Assembly: GCF_018069755.1 (NCBI RefSeq)
Contig: NZ_JAGQDE010000005.1
Coordinates: 62,001 to 126,000 of the forward strand
DNA length: 64,000 bases
Origin: Ideonella aquatica
GTDB taxonomy: Bacteria; Pseudomonadota; Gammaproteobacteria; Burkholderiales; Burkholderiaceae_C
Direction: 5' to 3'
Positions 17,481 through 27,328 of the stretch are shown here, in pieces (the first letter of the stretch is position 1; the number at the start of each line of letters is the position of its first letter). The notes under the pieces are model-generated. The model made no database searches. It saw nothing but the letters and a program-made list of their open reading frames with translations, and had not been told where the DNA came from. The position numbers and the translations under genes were made by a program.

Positions 17481-18189
17481 TCGGCCCGTCCAGGCGCGGC
17501 GCACTGCCGGCCAGCAGCTCGGTGCCCAGGCCCTTCTCGGCCAGGAACTGCTCGAGCAGCGGCATCAGCGGGCCCAGGCGCTCGTCCAGCGTGTCGCGCA
17601 CGGTATCGACAAAGACCTGGGTCTGGCGCTCGATTTCAATGTTGAGGCGGTCGCCCGGCCCCTTCTCACCGAAGGTGGTCATGCGCAGCGTCTCGGGGAT
17701 CAACCAGACCTCGAACCAGCCGGCGCGGCGGTCAGCCTCGGCCACGGTCAGGCTGGCGCCATTGACCGCAATGTAGCCCTTGGCGAAGACATAGCGCATC
17801 CACGGCGACGGCACCTGGATGCGCAGCACCTGGTTGTTCTCGGGGCGACGCACCTCGGCCACCTGCGCGGTGAAGTCGATGTGGCCGGACAGCGGATGGC
17901 CGCCGATCTCGGCACCGTCGCGGGCGGCGCGCTCGACATTGACCCGGCTGCCCTCGACCAGGCTGCCCAGGGAGGTGAGGTTCAGGCTCTGCAGCATGAC
18001 GTCAAAATCGGCCGCGTCGTCGCCGCGCAGCGCGGTCACCGTCAGGCAGACGCCGTCGGTGCTGACGCTGGCACCGATCGCCAGCCCCTGGGCAAAGCCG
18101 GGCGGAAAGCGCAGCGTGAAGCTGCGCAGGCCGGGGCGGTCGGTGATCTGCTCGACGGTGGCGATGCCTTGGACGATGCCGGTGAACAT
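17470..18189 (-). CDS. ribE: Riboflavin synthase, alpha subunit
   Basis: 239 residues; makes riboflavin from two 6,7-dimethyl-8-ribityllumazine molecules. Two lumazine-binding barrels are seen: MFTGIVQG... with [14 protein letters not shown], and the second with [10 protein letters not shown], then [17 protein letters not shown] and [24 protein letters not shown]-like. It is about 26 residues longer at the C-terminus than E. coli RibC (213). The 3' end overlaps the chemoreceptor gene by 11 bases in convergent orientation. A -10-like GACAAT lies about 35 bases upstream; no Shine-Dalgarno. Confidence 0.93.
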   Translation of the reverse strand: MFTGIVQGIATVEQITDRPGLRSFTLRFPPGFAQGLAIGASVSTDGVCLTVTALRGDDAADFDVMLQSLNLTSLGSLVEGSRVNVERAARDGAEIGGHPLSGHIDFTAQVAEVRRPENNQVLRIQVPSPWMRYVFAKGYIAVNGASLTVAEADRRAGWFEVWLIPETLRMTTFGEKGPGDRLNIEIERQTQVFVDTVRDTLDERLGPLMPLLEQFLAEKGLGTELLAGSAPRLDGPIRS

Positions 18190-18229
18190 GGGCTGGGGCG
18201 CTTGGGCGGTGGCGAAAGCCTGGATTGTC

Positions 18230-18604
18230 TCAAGCCAGCGGATGCGCCGCCAGCCAGGCGCATTCGTCGTCGCTCCACAGCCGCGTGCGGGCCTTGAAAT
18301 GCAGGCCCTCGCCATCCTCCAGCGAGAAGGTGCCCAGGCTGCCCTGGCCGACATCCAGGATCAGTTGCGTGCCCTGCATGTAGTCGGCCTGGGTGCGACC
18401 CACCCACATCGTCACGCCGTCCACCTCACCGTAGCGCAGGTCATCGGGCGTCAGGTGCATCTCGCCGGGCTTGAAGGCCATCGGCGTCGAGCCGTCGCAG
18501 CAGCCGTGCGACTGGTACAGGAAGATCGCACCGTGGCGCTCGCGCAGGCGCTGCAGCAGTGCGCGCGCGGCATCGGTGGCGACCACGCGTTCCACCGGGT
18601 CCAT
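18230..18604 (-). CDS. DUF779 domain protein
   Basis: 124 residues, DUF779 family. It has the conserved FLYQSHGCCDGSTPM motif with adjacent cysteines near residue 35 and ends QGSLGTFSLEDGEGLHFKAR...WLAAHPL. Genes of this family are regularly found next to AcoD/ExaC-type aldehyde dehydrogenases, as here; the function is not established. GGAGAC precedes the ATG. A rho-independent terminator sits between this gene and the dehydrogenase, so its expression probably depends on read-through. Confidence 0.88.
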   Translation of the reverse strand: MDPVERVVATDAARALLQRLRERHGAIFLYQSHGCCDGSTPMAFKPGEMHLTPDDLRYGEVDGVTMWVGRTQADYMQGTQLILDVGQGSLGTFSLEDGEGLHFKARTRLWSDDECAWLAAHPLA

Positions 18605-18627
18605 GTCGTCTCCTTGGAAATGAAAAA

Positions 18628-18650
18628 AGGGCAGCCCGCCGGGCTGCCCT
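18628..18650 (-). terminator. Rho-independent terminator between aldehyde dehydrogenase and DUF779 genes
   Basis: A perfect 10-bp stem (AGGGCAGCCC with GGGCTGCCCT) and a 3-base loop, followed on the minus strand by TTTTTTCA. It lies 63 bases after the aldehyde dehydrogenase stop and 24 bases before the DUF779 ATG. Confidence 0.85.
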
Positions 18651-18712
18651 GAAAAGGTCGCCCCCGGACCGCAGTCCGGTGGGCGTCCCGATCACGAAGA
18701 GACTCTCGGCGA

Positions 18713-20233
<1,521 letters not shown>

Positions 20234-20298
20234 GGTGTGTCTCCTGTGCTTGGTTGCGGCGCCGTGAACCGCTCACCGCGCTGCGCGGCGGCCGCTTT

Positions 20299-20313
20299 GC
20301 AGCGTTCGTGCCA
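20299..20313 (-). promoter_or_regulatory. Sigma-54 promoter of aldehyde dehydrogenase
   Basis: On the minus strand TGGCACG-N4-CTGC followed by A, against consensus TGGCACG-N4-TTGCW: only one mismatch. GG at -24 and GC at -12 are intact. The -12 end is 65 bases from the ATG at 20233. Confidence 0.8.
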
Positions 20314-20365
20314 TCGCAAGTTCGGCCAGGATCGGCGGGATCGCTGCGCAAATCGGGCCCGGAAC

Positions 20366-20383
20366 CTGCACAGCCTTGTGCAG
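20366..20383. promoter_or_regulatory. Inverted repeat, candidate activator (AcoR-like) binding site
   Basis: CTGCACA-GCCT-TGTGCAG is a perfect 7-bp dyad located upstream of the sigma-54 promoter relative to the dehydrogenase. The position suits an enhancer-binding site for the divergent activator. Confidence 0.45.
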
Positions 20384-20496
20384 CACCGGCAAAAGATCGG
20401 TGCACCTGTTCCGACACGACGCACATGTCCCCGCAGATTCCGCTGAAATGCTCGCCAGGCCAGTCCCCGGACCGCCGAACCCTGGTGAACACCCTC

Positions 20497-20512
20497 ATGC
20501 AAGAGTTTGCAT
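20497..20512. promoter_or_regulatory. Inverted repeat in front of the AcoR-like gene
   Basis: ATGCAA-GAGT-TTGCAT is a perfect 6-bp dyad ending 30 bases before the activator start codon. It may be an operator for autoregulation. Confidence 0.35.
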
Positions 20513-20542
20513 AGGACGATGCGATTGCTCCGAGGCTGAACC

Positions 20543-22477
20543 ATGCACCACGCCCTGACCCCCGTCCTGCCACCCGCCGCTGTGCGCGAGGCCAGGCGCC
20601 AACTGAACAACTCCGGCGAGGTTTCGACCGAACTGCTGGGCCCGCTGCTGGCCCGCAGCTGGCAACGCTGCGCCAGCGCGGGCTTGCAGCCCGATGGCCG
20701 CACACCCGGCACACCGCATGCGTCGGCAGCGCAACTGGCGCGGGCGCTGGAGCTGCAACGCGATCTGCTGTCGCACGCCCGCCCGGTGATGGAGTTCCTG
20801 CACGAACAGACCCGCGACACCGACAGCATGGTGATCCTGGCCGATGCCCAGGGCATGCTGCTGCACGCGCTGGGCGATGCCCGGTTCATCGACCGCGCCG
20901 AGCGCGTGGCGCTGCGCCCCGGTGCCACCTGGCACGAACGCTGGCGCGGCACCAACGCGATCGGCACCGCGCTGCAGGAGGCCCAGCCAGTGTCGGTGCA
21001 TGCCGGCGAGCACTTCCTGGAGCGCAACGGCTTTCTCACCTGCGCGGCCGCCCCCATCCACGATCCCACCGGCCGCGTGCTGGGTGCGCTTGACCTGTCG
21101 GGAGACCACCGCGGATTCCACCGCCACACGCTGGGGCTGGTGCGTTCCGCCGTGCGCATGATCGAGCACGGTCTGTTCCAGTCACGCCATGGCCAGGGCC
21201 TGCGCCTGCGCCTGCATGCGCAGCGCGAAGGCCTGGGCTCGCTGACCGAAGGCCTGCTGGCGCTGAGCGAGGACGGCTGGCTGGTGGGCGCCAATGACAG
21301 CGCGCTGAAGCTGCTGGGCCTGACCTGGACCGATGTGGCCGCGCGCCGCCTGCCCGACCTGCTGGCACTGGAGACCGCGCAGTTGCTGGCCAGCGCCCAC
21401 CGCGGTCTGCGTCAGCCGCAGCCCACGCAGACGCGCGATGGCCGCAGCCTGTGGTGGGTCGCCGAGGCCGACCGGCAGACCGTGGCCTCGCTGCGCCCGC
21501 CCGCGCCAGTGCTGCCTGCCGCGGCCGACGCCCTGGCCGCGCTGGACACCGGCGACAGCGCGCTGCGCGCCGCACTGGAGCGCGCGCGGCGCGTGCAGGG
21601 CAAGCCGATCGCGCTGCTGCTGCTGGGCGAATCGGGCGTGGGCAAGGAGGTTTTCGCCCGGGCGGTGCATGCCAGCGGCCCGCGGCACGAGCAGGCCTTC
21701 GTCGCCGTGAACTGCGCGGCGCTGCCGGAGACCCTGATCGAGGCTGAACTGTTTGGCTACCGCCCAGGCGCCTTCACCGGTGCCCACCGCGACGGCGCCC
21801 CGGGTCGCATCCGCGAAGCCGATGGCGGCACGCTGTTCCTGGACGAAATCGGCGACATGCCGCTGGCGATGCAGGGCCGCCTGCTGCGCGTGCTGCAGGA
21901 GCGCCAGGTGACGCCACTGGGTGGCGGCAAGCCGGTGCCGGTGGATGTGCAGCTGGTGTGCGCCACCCACCGACCGCTGCGCGAGGACATGAAGGCTGGC
22001 CGCTTCCGCGAGGACCTGTACTACCGCATCAACGGCCTGGCGCTGCAGTTGCCACCCTTGCGCGAGCGCCAGGACCTGGCCGAGCTGGTGCAGCGCCTGC
22101 TGGGCGAGATCCGCCCCGGGCTGGCCACCACACTGTCACCCGAGCTGACCACGCTGGCCGCCCGCTACGCCTGGCCGGGCAACCTGCGCCAATTGGCCAA
22201 TGCGCTGCGCACCGCCTGTGCGCTGATGGACGAGCGCGAGGACGAGATCGGCTGGGAGCATCTGCCCGATGACCTGGCCGAGGACCTGCGCCTGCTTCGC
22301 GACCTCGGCGGAGCCCAACCAACGCGGCCCGCGGCTGAAGGCACGCTGCGCGACCTCGAGCGCCAACAGGTCGAGGCCGCGATGGCCCTGGCCCGGGGCA
22401 ATGTGTCGGAGGCGGCACGCCGCCTGGGCGTGAGCCGCAATACGCTGTACCGGAGGCTGCGCCAGGGCGGCGCCTGA
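20543..22477 (+). CDS. Sigma-54-dependent activator, AcoR-like (GAF-AAA-Fis)
   Basis: 644 residues. The N-terminal region about 60-205 is a GAF-type sensor (SWQRCASAGLQP start; GTNAIGTALQEAQPVSVHAGEHFL). About 225-320 is PAS-like. The AAA+ domain has Walker A GESGVGKE, the sigma-54 contact loop GAFTGA and Walker B GGTLFLDEIGDMP. The C-terminal Fis helix-turn-helix ends GNVSEAARRLGVSRNTLYRRL. It would activate the divergent aldehyde dehydrogenase promoter, which is sigma-54 type. The effector is probably acetaldehyde, acetoin or an alcohol, by analogy to AcoR. GAGG precedes the ATG. Confidence 0.92.
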   Translation: MHHALTPVLPPAAVREARRQLNNSGEVSTELLGPLLARSWQRCASAGLQPDGRTPGTPHASAAQLARALELQRDLLSHARPVMEFLHEQTRDTDSMVILADAQGMLLHALGDARFIDRAERVALRPGATWHERWRGTNAIGTALQEAQPVSVHAGEHFLERNGFLTCAAAPIHDPTGRVLGALDLSGDHRGFHRHTLGLVRSAVRMIEHGLFQSRHGQGLRLRLHAQREGLGSLTEGLLALSEDGWLVGANDSALKLLGLTWTDVAARRLPDLLALETAQLLASAHRGLRQPQPTQTRDGRSLWWVAEADRQTVASLRPPAPVLPAAADALAALDTGDSALRAALERARRVQGKPIALLLLGESGVGKEVFARAVHASGPRHEQAFVAVNCAALPETLIEAELFGYRPGAFTGAHRDGAPGRIREADGGTLFLDEIGDMPLAMQGRLLRVLQERQVTPLGGGKPVPVDVQLVCATHRPLREDMKAGRFREDLYYRINGLALQLPPLRERQDLAELVQRLLGEIRPGLATTLSPELTTLAARYAWPGNLRQLANALRTACALMDEREDEIGWEHLPDDLAEDLRLLRDLGGAQPTRPAAEGTLRDLERQQVEAAMALARGNVSEAARRLGVSRNTLYRRLRQGGA

Positions 22478-22496
22478 CGCCATGCCGGGCGCGCGG

Positions 22497-23984
22497 TCAG
22501 AAGTACTCGACGGCGTCCGCGGTGGTGCTGTCGGCCGCTGCGGTCGGCAGCGCGGTCGGTGGCAGCGCAGCGAGCTTCGGCTGGGGTGCTGACACCTCGA
22601 CCGACGGTCCGGCGGCGACAGACGGCCGCGCATCGCCCTCGCCCAGCCGGAAGGCGCCCAGCACCGATTCGAGCTGCTGGCCGCGGTTGTGCAGCGCACC
22701 GGCAATGCGCGCCAGCGACGCGGCCATGGCAGCGTTGTCGCGCGTCAGCTCGTCCACCTCGCGTACCGCGCCGGTGACCGTTTCGATGCTGCCGGCGTGT
22801 TCGCTGGTGTCGGCTGACAGCGTGGCGAAGACCTCGCCCACGTTGCGCACAGAGCGCACGATCTCGCCCATCGCCGTGCCGGCCTCATCAACCAGCTGCG
22901 TGCCCTGGTGAACCGTTTCGTTGGAGCGCTGGATCAGCGCCTTGATCTGTGAGGCACTGGCCGCCGAGCGCAGCGCCAGCGAGCGCACCTCGGCCGCCAC
23001 CACCGCGAAGCCGCGGCCCTGCTCGCCCGCGCGCGCGGCCTCGACCGCGGCATTCAGCGCCAGGATGTTGGTCTGAAAGGCGATGCCGTCGATGACGCTG
23101 ATGATCTCGGCGATTTCGCGCGAAGAACCGTCGATCTCGCGCATCGTGTGGACCACGCGCCCGAACAGCTCGGCGCCGTGTTCGGCCTGGCGCGACGCAT
23201 GCTCGGCGGTGCTGCGCGCTTCCATCGCGGCATCGGCGCTGCTCTTGACGATCACGCTGATCTGCTCAAGCGTCATCACGGTGTCGCGCAGGCCGGCCGC
23301 ACCGCGCTCGGTGCGGGCGGTCAGCTGGTGGGACTCGCCGGCCAGCTCGGCCGAGGCCGACTGCACCTCGGACGAGGCCGCCCGGGCCTCGCGCAGCGCA
23401 CCGGCCATGCGGTCCTGCAGATCGCGCAGGCGCTTGCCCAGCGTTGACTCGGCGCGCACGGCGCTCAGATTCAGGCGGATCGGCCCCTGCTGGCCCATGG
23501 CCCGGATCAGGAAGGTGACGTCGGCGTTCTCGGCGAACTGTCGGCCCAGCTGCCGTGTCCGCGTCGACAGCAGCGCGCCTTGAACGGCCAGCAGCAGCAG
23601 CGGCATCGGCTGCAGTGGCGAGGTGGCCAGGCCGGTGAAGGACAGCAGCAGCGGAGTGGCCAGCAAGGCGGCGGTGGCGCCGCTCAGCAGGGGCAGGCTG
23701 CGCAGCGGTGGCAGCAGGCTCAGTGTCAGCATCGACACCAGCGCCCCCTGAGCGGTGTCGGGTGCCAGGCCCTGCCAGCCCATGGCCAGCAGCAGTGTCG
23801 CGAAGCCGACCGCCACCGTGTCCGCGCGGCGCCAGCGACGCCAGGTCCACAGCACGATGCCGACGGACGCACTGACGACAGCACCCAGCCAGACCGCATC
23901 GTGGGGCGTGGCATGAACGCCCAGCAGCGCCAGCAGCGCCAGGAAGGCGACCCCGGGCAGGAAGGAAGCGTTGGAGCTAGGCAT
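22497..23984 (-). CDS. Methyl-accepting chemotaxis protein with multi-pass membrane sensor
   Basis: 495 residues. Instead of a periplasmic ligand domain, residues about 10-145 contain five or six closely spaced membrane helices ([76 protein letters not shown]). The cytoplasmic hairpin [40 protein letters not shown] is intact. The C-terminal tail ends DAVEYF, unlike the usual tryptophan-containing CheR-tethering pentapeptide. ATG at 23984 is preferred; an adjacent GTG at 23987 is possible. The sensor may read membrane or redox state, which is inferred from topology only. Confidence 0.88.
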   Translation of the reverse strand: MPSSNASFLPGVAFLALLALLGVHATPHDAVWLGAVVSASVGIVLWTWRRWRRADTVAVGFATLLLAMGWQGLAPDTAQGALVSMLTLSLLPPLRSLPLLSGATAALLATPLLLSFTGLATSPLQPMPLLLLAVQGALLSTRTRQLGRQFAENADVTFLIRAMGQQGPIRLNLSAVRAESTLGKRLRDLQDRMAGALREARAASSEVQSASAELAGESHQLTARTERGAAGLRDTVMTLEQISVIVKSSADAAMEARSTAEHASRQAEHGAELFGRVVHTMREIDGSSREIAEIISVIDGIAFQTNILALNAAVEAARAGEQGRGFAVVAAEVRSLALRSAASASQIKALIQRSNETVHQGTQLVDEAGTAMGEIVRSVRNVGEVFATLSADTSEHAGSIETVTGAVREVDELTRDNAAMAASLARIAGALHNRGQQLESVLGAFRLGEGDARPSVAAGPSVEVSAPQPKLAALPPTALPTAAADSTTADAVEYF

Positions 23985-24221
23985 CACGGAACAAGGCCCC
24001 AGCCACGGCAGGCGTGGATGGGTGATGGTTGATGAACTGGGAGCAGCTTACGGCGATCCATCGGTCGGACGTGCGGCGATATGCACCGCTGCAGCGCCGC
24101 ATATGCAGGCTTTGGCGTCTGCGAGGCGACCTAGAGTCGCATCCGGCACCCTGGTGGCCGGCTCGCGCCGCGCCCCGGTGAAGCACCGTCAAGGACACCG
24201 CCTGCAGCGAGGACCCCACCC

Positions 24222-24584
24222 ATGAAGCGCATCCTGATCGTCGAAGACCAGCCCGACATCCGCGAACTGATCCGCATGAGCCTGGAAGCCAGCGACTTCG
24301 AGATCCATGAGGCGGAGGACGGCGAGACCGCCCTGCAGATGACCCGCCAGCTGCAGCCCGACCTGCTGCTGCTGGACGTGATGATGCCCGGCTCGATCGA
24401 CGGCATCGGCGTGTGCCAACGGCTCAGGGGCGACGCCTCGCACAAGCGCACCCGCATCGTGATGCTGTCGGCACGCAGTGGCGCTGCGGACCGTCAGGCC
24501 GGCCTGCGCGCCGGTGCCGACGACTACCTGGTCAAGCCCTTCAGCCCGCGGCAACTGCTGCAGGTTGTGCGGCGCAGCCTCTGA
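24222..24584 (+). CDS. Single-domain response regulator (CheY-like)
   Basis: 120 residues, receiver domain only. The acidic pair is Glu8-Asp9, the phosphorylation site Asp52 (LLLLDVMMPG), the switch serine Ser83 and the conserved Lys105 (YLVKPFS). GAGGA lies upstream of the ATG. The histidine kinase gene starts 34 bases after its stop, so the two form a two-component pair without an output domain. The target is another protein, either through phosphorelay or direct binding. Confidence 0.9.
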   Translation: MKRILIVEDQPDIRELIRMSLEASDFEIHEAEDGETALQMTRQLQPDLLLLDVMMPGSIDGIGVCQRLRGDASHKRTRIVMLSARSGAADRQAGLRAGADDYLVKPFSPRQLLQVVRRSL

Positions 24585-24618
24585 TTCCACCGACGCACCG
24601 ACACCCAGGGGCACCCGC

Positions 24619-25947
24619 GTGGAAGTCATTGAACACCACCGCCGCCGGCGCGCCCGCGCCGCCGGTGCGCCGGCTGACGCGCTGGCCCGCTGGCTGGGCC
24701 GCCCCTGGCCGACCGCCACGGTCGCCATCACGCTGGTGGTGGTTGCCGGACTGAGCGATCGCCTCGGCGCACTGGCCGCGCTGACCCTGGCGCTGCTGCT
24801 GTGGCGGCAGTCGGCCTTGCGCTGGCGGGCCGAACGGTCGATGGCTGACCGTGGTGACGAGGTGGCGGCACGCACCCGCTGGCTGGATGCGGTCAGCGGC
24901 CTGTCGCCCGACGCGGTCCTGGTGTTCGAGCGCGACACCGAGGGTCTGCTGCGCCTGGTCTTCACCAACCCGGCCTTCAGTGCCTTGTTTGGGCTGCGTC
25001 CCGAGGAGTTGCTGGGCCTGAGCGAAGCCGCCACCGACGAGTGGCTGGCCGGTCTGGCCAGCGACGAGCGCCCGATGCCGCCGCTGCTGGACGGCGACGC
25101 CCGCATCGAGCTGGCCGGGCCGCCGCTGCGCACCTTGCTGCGCACCTCGCGCGAGGACCGCAGTCAGCGCGTCTACTACTTCCGCGACATCACCCACGAG
25201 ACGGCGGTGGAGCGGCTCAAGAGCGAGTTCCTGACCACCGCCGCGCACGAGCTGCGCACGCCGCTGGCCAGCGTCTACGGCTTTTCCGAGCTGCTGGCCG
25301 GTGGCCGCCTGAGCGACGAACGCCGCCAGCAGGTGTGCGCGGTCGTGCACCGCCAGGCGGGCGTGCTCAAGCACCTGGTGGACGAGCTGCTGGACCTGGC
25401 GCGCCTGGATGCGCGTGGCGACGCCGACTTCCAGCGCCAGCCCTGCGACCTGCGCGACATCGCTCACGAGGCCATCGAATCGACCCGCTCACCCGATGAG
25501 GACGACCGGCTGCAATGCGCCAGTGGCGAGCAGGCGCTGTGGGTCATGGGCGACGCCTTGCGCCTGCGCCAGGCGCTGGTCAACCTGCTGGCCAACGGCC
25601 TGAAATACTCGGTGGCACCGGCACCGGTGCAATTGCTGCTGCACCACGAACGCCAGGATGGCCAGGACTGGGCGGTGGCCACCATCAGCGACCAGGGCAT
25701 CGGCATGACGCCAGAGCAGCAAGAGCGCGCCTTCGAGCGCTTCTACCGCGCCGACCCCTCAGGCCACCTGCTCGGGGCCGGGTTGGGCCTGTCGATCGTG
25801 CAGGAGATCGTGCAGCACCACGGCGGCCGCATCAGCCTGCGCAGCCAGGCCGGCGTGGGCAGCCACTTCTCGGTGTGGCTGCCGGTCTGCGCGGCCGCAG
25901 ACGCGCCGATGGTTCAGCCCCGCGAAGCCGCCGAGCTCACCAGCTGA
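24619..25947 (+). CDS. Membrane sensor histidine kinase
   Basis: 442 residues from a GTG start with AGGGG seven bases before it; a longer reading would overlap the receiver gene. N-terminal membrane helices lie at about 30-65 (VAITLVVVAGLSDRLGALAALTLALLLW). A PAS-like domain (LSPDAVLVFERDTEGLLRLVFTNPAFSALFGL) follows, then HisKA with the phospho-acceptor His at about residue 210 (AAHELRTPLASVYGF). The HATPase domain has N box NLLANGLKYS, G1 SDQGIGM and G2 GAGLGLSIVQEIV. Probable partner of the receiver immediately upstream. Its 3' end overlaps amt by 11 bases. Confidence 0.9.
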   Translation: MEVIEHHRRRRARAAGAPADALARWLGRPWPTATVAITLVVVAGLSDRLGALAALTLALLLWRQSALRWRAERSMADRGDEVAARTRWLDAVSGLSPDAVLVFERDTEGLLRLVFTNPAFSALFGLRPEELLGLSEAATDEWLAGLASDERPMPPLLDGDARIELAGPPLRTLLRTSREDRSQRVYYFRDITHETAVERLKSEFLTTAAHELRTPLASVYGFSELLAGGRLSDERRQQVCAVVHRQAGVLKHLVDELLDLARLDARGDADFQRQPCDLRDIAHEAIESTRSPDEDDRLQCASGEQALWVMGDALRLRQALVNLLANGLKYSVAPAPVQLLLHHERQDGQDWAVATISDQGIGMTPEQQERAFERFYRADPSGHLLGAGLGLSIVQEIVQHHGGRISLRSQAGVGSHFSVWLPVCAAADAPMVQPREAAELTS

Positions 25948-27139
25948 CCTCACGGTCGGGTGTGGCGCCGATGCGGTGGATCGACAGGTCCGCGCCTTCG
26001 TACTCCTCCTCCTGGCTCAGGCGCAGGCCCAGCATGGCCTTGATCACGCCGTAGACCACCAGGCCGCCGGCAAAGGCCCAGGCCACGCCGGCCAGCGTGC
26101 CGATCAGCTGCGCGCCCACCGTGACGCCACCCAAACCGCCCAGTGCGCTCTGTCCGAAGATGCCGCAGGCGATGCCGCCCCAGGCGCCACACAGGCCGTG
26201 CAGCGGCCAGACGCCCAGCACATCGTCGATCTTCCAGCGGTTCTGGGTGAGCGTGAACAGCGAGACGAAGATCGCCCCGGCCACGCCGCCCACCACCAGC
26301 GCGCCGACCGGGTGCATCAGGTCCGAGCCCGCGCACACCGCCACCAGGCCCGCCAGCGGGCCGTTGTAGGCAAAGCCCGGGTCGTTCTTGCCCATGAGCA
26401 CGGCCACCAGCGTGCCGCCGACCATGGCCATCAGCGAGTTCACGGCCACCAGGCCCGAGATCTTGTCGATGGTCTGCGCGCTCATCACGTTGAAGCCGAA
26501 CCAGCCCACCGCCAGGATCCAGGCGCCCAGCGCCAGGAAGGGAATGCTCGACGGCGGGTGCGCGCTCATCGCGCCATCCTTGCGATAGCGGTTTTGCCGC
26601 GCGCCCAGCAACAGCACCGCGGCCAGGCCGATCCAGCCGCCCACCGCATGCACCACCACCGAGCCGGCGAAGTCATGGAACTCGGCGCCGGCCACGCCCT
26701 TGAGCCAGGCCTGCAGTTCAAACTTGCCGCCCCAGACCACCCCCTCGAACACCGGGTAGATCAGGCCCACCAGCAGCGCAGTGGCCAGCAACTGCGGCTG
26801 GAAGCGTGCGCGCTCGGCAATGCCGCCCGACACGATGGCCGGGATCGCCGCCGCAAAGGTCAGCAGGAAGAAGAACTTGACCAGCTCGTAACCGTTCTTG
26901 GCGGCCAGCGTTTCCGCGCCACTGAAGAAGCTCACGCCATAGGCCACGGTGTAGCCGACGAAGAAGTAGGCAATGGTCGACACCGCGAAGTCGACCAGGA
27001 TCTTGACCAGGGCATTGACCTGGTTCTTCTTGCGCACTGTGCCCAGCTCCAGGAAGGCGAAGCCCGCGTGCATGGCCAGCACCATGATGGCGCCGAGCAG
27101 AATGAACAGGGCATCGGTGCCCTGCTTGACCTGATCCAT
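25937..27139 (-). CDS. amt: Ammonium transporter
   Basis: 400 residues with about eleven membrane helices; conducts ammonium/ammonia across the inner membrane. Diagnostic stretches: FAFLELGTVRKKNQVNALVKILVDFAVSTIAYFFVGY, FHDFAGSVVVHAVGGW with the pore histidine, and WPLHGLCGAWGGIACGIFG with the second. The C-terminal tail LRLSQEEEYEGADLSIHRIGA carries the regulatory motif contacted by PII proteins. No glnK gene is adjacent, unlike the usual glnK-amtB pair. GGAGAG precedes the ATG. A sigma-54 promoter and NtrC-like sites lie upstream, fitting nitrogen-limited expression. Confidence 0.94.
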   Translation of the reverse strand: MDQVKQGTDALFILLGAIMVLAMHAGFAFLELGTVRKKNQVNALVKILVDFAVSTIAYFFVGYTVAYGVSFFSGAETLAAKNGYELVKFFFLLTFAAAIPAIVSGGIAERARFQPQLLATALLVGLIYPVFEGVVWGGKFELQAWLKGVAGAEFHDFAGSVVVHAVGGWIGLAAVLLLGARQNRYRKDGAMSAHPPSSIPFLALGAWILAVGWFGFNVMSAQTIDKISGLVAVNSLMAMVGGTLVAVLMGKNDPGFAYNGPLAGLVAVCAGSDLMHPVGALVVGGVAGAIFVSLFTLTQNRWKIDDVLGVWPLHGLCGAWGGIACGIFGQSALGGLGGVTVGAQLIGTLAGVAWAFAGGLVVYGVIKAMLGLRLSQEEEYEGADLSIHRIGATPDREVSW

Positions 27140-27196
27140 CGTGACTCTCCGGTGGGCGGCGGCGCACCATGGCCGCGCGAAAACCGCACCAGGAAA

Positions 27197-27211
27197 GCAA
27201 TCGATGTGCCC
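27197..27211 (-). promoter_or_regulatory. Sigma-54 promoter of amt
   Basis: On the minus strand GGGCACA-TCGA-TTGCT, against TGGCACG-N4-TTGCW. The -24 GG and -12 GC are conserved with correct spacing, and the element ends 57 bases before the ATG. Confidence 0.75.
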
Positions 27212-27216
27212 GCGTT

Positions 27217-27232
27217 GGTGCATGCATGCACC
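27217..27232. promoter_or_regulatory. 16-bp palindrome upstream of amt
   Basis: GGTGCATGCATGCACC is a perfect palindrome just upstream of the sigma-54 -24 element. It contains NtrC half-site sequence (TGCACC/GGTGCA) in inverted order, so it may bind another protein or assist NtrC. Confidence 0.4.
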
Positions 27233-27249
27233 GGCAGCCGGCCACGGCA

Positions 27250-27264
27250 GCGCACCAGGTGCGC
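27250..27264. promoter_or_regulatory. 15-bp dyad upstream of amt
   Basis: GCGCACC-A-GGTGCGC is a perfect dyad about 40 bases above the sigma-54 promoter. The arms resemble NtrC half-sites, but the spacing is one base instead of five. Confidence 0.35.
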
Positions 27265-27292
27265 GCCTCGCCGCTCAGTGGCGGTGCGCGTG

Positions 27293-27309
27293 CGCACCTA
27301 TCCAGTGCA
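27293..27309. promoter_or_regulatory. NtrC-like enhancer site
   Basis: CGCACC-TATCC-AGTGCA matches the NtrC consensus TGCACC-N5-GGTGCA at ten of twelve defined positions. It is about 80 bases upstream of the sigma-54 promoter of amt, the usual place for an NtrC enhancer. Confidence 0.6.
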
Positions 27310-27328
27310 TTGTCACGTCAGTGGCGAC

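Larger units (their letters stand above)
20234..20542. other. 309-base divergent regulatory region (aldehyde dehydrogenase / AcoR-like)
   Basis: No gene is seen here. It holds a sigma-54 promoter for the dehydrogenase (20299-20313) and two inverted repeats: CTGCACA with 4-base spacing (20366-20383) and ATGCAA with 4-base spacing (20497-20512). The first is about 60 bases upstream of the sigma-54 promoter, a plausible enhancer site. The second is 30 bases before the activator ATG, a plausible autoregulatory site. Confidence 0.6.

Noticed and set aside
23985-24221. FliA (sigma-28) promoter for the chemoreceptor at 22497
   Set aside because: GCCGTAAG resembles the -10, but no TAAA-type -35 is found 15 bases away.
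24478-24618. Longer start for the histidine kinase
   Set aside because: It would overlap the end of the receiver gene by more than 100 bases with no family-like sequence; the GTG at 24619 has a good Shine-Dalgarno.
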